From contig JADLBA010000272.1 in assembly GCA_020848015.1 (NCBI GenBank), forward strand, positions 1 through 7,382: DNA of 7,382 nucleotides, read 5' to 3'. Source of the DNA: Crocinitomicaceae bacterium (GTDB lineage Bacteria > Bacteroidota > Bacteroidia > Flavobacteriales_D > Sanyastnellaceae). Below are positions 6,507 through 7,382 of this stretch, piece after piece. A program made the position numbers and the translations under genes. Below the pieces are notes generated by a model, which was not told where the DNA came from, searched no databases, and saw only the letters and a program-made list of their open reading frames with translations. Within the stretch, counting starts at the first letter, position 1. The number at the start of each line of letters is the position of its first letter.

Positions 6507-6809
6507 ATGTACGTACAAGTTCAGAGCATTCATTTTGATGCAGATCACAAATTAGTTGATTTCATTAAGGAAAAGATGTCAAAACTCACCTTGATGCACG
6601 ACCAAATCTTAAAAGGGGAAGTTTTTCTGCGCCTCGATAAGTCAGATGTTCATGAAAATAAAGTAGCCGAGATCAAACTCGCTATTCCCGGCAAAGAACT
6701 CTTTGCCCGCAAGCAGTGCCGCACATTTGAGGAAGCGGCAGACACCGCGGTGGATGCACTTCGCCGCCAGATCGACAAACACAAAAACCGCAACGCTTCA
6801 AATTCATAA
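6507..6809 (+). CDS. hpf: Short-form ribosome hibernation promoting factor (HPF/RaiA/YfiA family)
   Basis: The 100-residue protein binds the small ribosomal subunit in the mRNA/tRNA channel and stops or stores ribosomes under starvation. The N-terminal strand (MYVQVQSIHFDADHKLVDFI), a helix with KEKMSKL, central strands (GEVFLRLDK, KVAEIKLAIPGKELFARKQ) and the helix FEEAADTAVDALRRQIDKHK at 74-93 match the beta-alpha-beta-beta-beta-alpha fold. At 100 residues it has only this domain and lacks the C-terminal dimerisation domain of long HPF, so it would need a separate partner to form 100S dimers, or none. It begins 26 bases after xerC on the same strand with an A-rich upstream region and no separate promoter seen, so the two are probably co-transcribed. 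It is followed by the tRNA operon. Confidence 0.93.
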   Translation: MYVQVQSIHFDADHKLVDFIKEKMSKLTLMHDQILKGEVFLRLDKSDVHENKVAEIKLAIPGKELFARKQCRTFEEAADTAVDALRRQIDKHKNRNASNS

Positions 6810-6829
6810 AAAAAATTCTCCGCCGCTAC

Positions 6830-6859
6830 TTGGATGGACGGAATTGTTTTCTACATTTG
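6830..6859 (+). promoter_or_regulatory. Promoter of the tRNA operon (Bacteroidota -33/-7 type)
   Basis: TTG at 6830-6832, a 19-base spacer, and TACATTTG at 6852-6859, a full match to TAnnTTTG. Spacer length and downstream bases (GCACCCC) closely match the rpsU promoter. The expected transcription start is near 6866, inside the left arm of the hairpin at 6860-6883. Confidence 0.75.
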
Positions 6860-6890
6860 CACCCCTGTTTTTCGGCAGGGGTGTTTTATT
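6860..6890 (+). terminator. Terminator-like hairpin closing the xerC-hpf transcript, overlapping the tRNA promoter region
   Basis: CACCCCTG at 6860-6867 pairs perfectly with CAGGGGTG at 6876-6883 around an eight-base loop, followed by TTTTATT. It is 50 bases after the hpf stop and directly abuts the -7 box of the next promoter. RNA that starts near 6866 lacks most of the left arm and should not form it, so the hairpin would act mainly on transcripts coming from hpf. Confidence 0.7.
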
Positions 6891-6893
6891 TTA

Positions 6894-6906
6894 TGTTCTT
6901 TGACAA
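6894..6906 (+). promoter_or_regulatory. boxA-like antitermination element in the tRNA leader
   Basis: TGTTCTTTGACAA matches the E. coli rRNA boxA core TGCTCTTTAACAA at 11 of 13 positions. It lies 12 bases before the first tRNA and downstream of the promoter, the position expected for a NusB/NusE-loading site on a stable-RNA operon. I recall similar GTTCTTTGACA stretches ahead of 16S rRNA genes in Bacteroidota. Confidence 0.55.
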
Positions 6907-6918
6907 CCGAAAGTCTAT

Positions 6919-6992
6919 GCCGGTGTAGCTCAGCTGGCCAGAGCAGCTGATTTGTAATCAGCTGGTCGGGGGTTCGAATCCCTCCACCGGCT
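6919..6992 (+). tRNA. tRNA-Thr (UGU)
   Basis: The 74-base cloverleaf has acceptor stem GCCGGTG/CACCGGC (6919-6925, 6985-6991), a D arm with GCTC/GAGC, and anticodon stem GCTGA/TCAGC around the loop TTTGTAA (6951-6957), anticodon TGT at 6953-6955. The T arm has loop TTCGAAT. The discriminator is T6992 and no CCA is encoded, so CCA must be added after transcription. It is the first tRNA of the operon. Confidence 0.96.
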
Positions 6993-7005
6993 CTTAATGA
7001 AAATT

Positions 7006-7088
7006 GGGGAGATACTCAAGCGGCCAACGAGGACAGACTGTAAATCTGTTGGTGTACACCTTCACAGGTTCGAATCCTGTTCTCCCCA
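7006..7088 (+). tRNA. tRNA-Tyr (GUA)
   Basis: This 83-base class II tRNA has acceptor stem GGGGAGA/TCTCCCC (7006-7012, 7081-7087), anticodon stem ACAGA/TCTGT around CTGTAAA with anticodon GTA at 7040-7042, a 14-base variable arm (7050-7063) and T stem ACAGG/CCTGT with loop TTCGAAT. The discriminator is A7088 and CCA is not encoded (ACCT follows the stem). Confidence 0.96.
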
Positions 7089-7133
7089 CCTTTTTCCTCA
7101 GGAGTCATCCGATATAGACAATCGTTTTAAAAA

Positions 7134-7206
7134 GCGGGAGTAGCTCAGTTGGTAGAGCATTAGCCTTCCAAGCTAAATGTCGCGAGTTCGAGCCTCGTCT
7201 CCCGCT
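7134..7206 (+). tRNA. tRNA-Gly (UCC)
   Basis: The 73-base cloverleaf has acceptor stem GCGGGAG/CTCCCGC (7134-7140, 7199-7205) and anticodon stem TTAGC/GCTAA around CTTCCAA with anticodon TCC at 7167-7169. The discriminator is T7206 and no CCA is encoded. The D loop AGTTGGTA is normal. Confidence 0.96.
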
Positions 7207-7221
7207 CTGGCACTTTCAGCC

Positions 7222-7243
7222 ACCGGTTTCTTTAGGAACCGGT
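7222..7243 (+). other. Hairpin in the Gly-Thr tRNA spacer
   Basis: ACCGGTTTC at 7222-7230 pairs with GGAACCGGT at 7235-7243 (nine pairs, one of them T-G) around the tetraloop TTTA. No T tract follows, so it is unlikely to be a terminator. A processing signal in the precursor RNA, for example for RNase III, is one possibility. Confidence 0.5.
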
Positions 7244-7256
7244 ACAACGCTGTAAA

Positions 7257-7328
<72 letters not shown>

Positions 7329-7382
7329 CTGTCAGAAATTGATTTTGAATTAAATTCCTAACTATATTTAAACCATTTTGTC
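7329..7382 (+). other. Downstream leader, probably toward tuf
   Basis: These last 54 bases are A/T-rich with no gene start recognised. TATATTTA at 7363-7370 resembles a -7 box at 7 of 8, but the nearest TTG (7345-7347) gives only a 15-base spacer, so a promoter is doubtful. In Bacteroidota this tRNA set usually precedes tuf; that gene is not in the window. Confidence 0.3.

Noticed and set aside
6703..6903. Plus-strand 66-codon frame at the end of hpf
   Set aside because: It overlaps hpf in another frame and runs through the promoter and terminator hairpin before the tRNAs.

Overview
The window looks like ordinary chromosome from a member of the phylum Bacteroidota, probably a Chitinophaga/Sphingobacteria-type lineage. 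The support is: start codons preceded by A/T-rich sequence with almost no Shine-Dalgarno (SD) motif; two good copies of the Bacteroidota promoter (TTG, 19 nt, TAnnTTTG); a membrane-anchored ComEA-type helix-hairpin-helix protein of a kind I know from this phylum; and the order rpsU - xerC - hpf - tRNA-Thr/Tyr/Gly/Thr, which in this phylum usually leads into tuf and the secE-nusG-ribosomal-protein cluster. No mobile element, CRISPR array, prophage or toxin cassette is visible. The lineage is inferred from recalled family knowledge, not from a search.

Left part (1-2249, minus strand). A gene running off the left edge encodes a polytopic GT-C-type membrane glycosyltransferase with C-terminal tetratricopeptide repeats, resembling the TMTC/DUF1736 family. 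About 400 bases without a convincing gene follow. Next is a small zinc deaminase whose active-site and C-terminal residues match yeast cytosine deaminase (FCY1) rather than TadA.

Middle part (2499-5274, plus strand). A membrane-anchored protein with three helix-hairpin-helix (ComEA-like) units is followed by apt (adenine phosphoribosyltransferase) and an acyl-CoA dehydrogenase with all expected catalytic features. The deaminase and apt are both nucleobase-salvage enzymes, but they lie on opposite strands and are not one operon.

Right part (5275-7382, plus strand). This is a translation-related block: rpsU with its own promoter, an SD-like element and a strong terminator; xerC, whose GTG start lies just after that terminator; hpf; then a tRNA operon (Thr-UGU, Tyr-GUA, Gly-UCC, Thr-GGU). 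The tRNA promoter overlaps the terminator-like hairpin that closes the hpf side, and a boxA-like antitermination element follows. The last 54 bases hold no identifiable gene and probably lead to tuf.

The most interesting signals are regulatory. They are the SD-bearing rpsU leader in a phylum that mostly ignores SDs, the terminator abutting the xerC start, the overlapping terminator/promoter/boxA junction before the tRNAs, and a mismatched acceptor stem in tRNA-Thr(GGU). I did not find convincing evidence of a wholly new multi-gene system.
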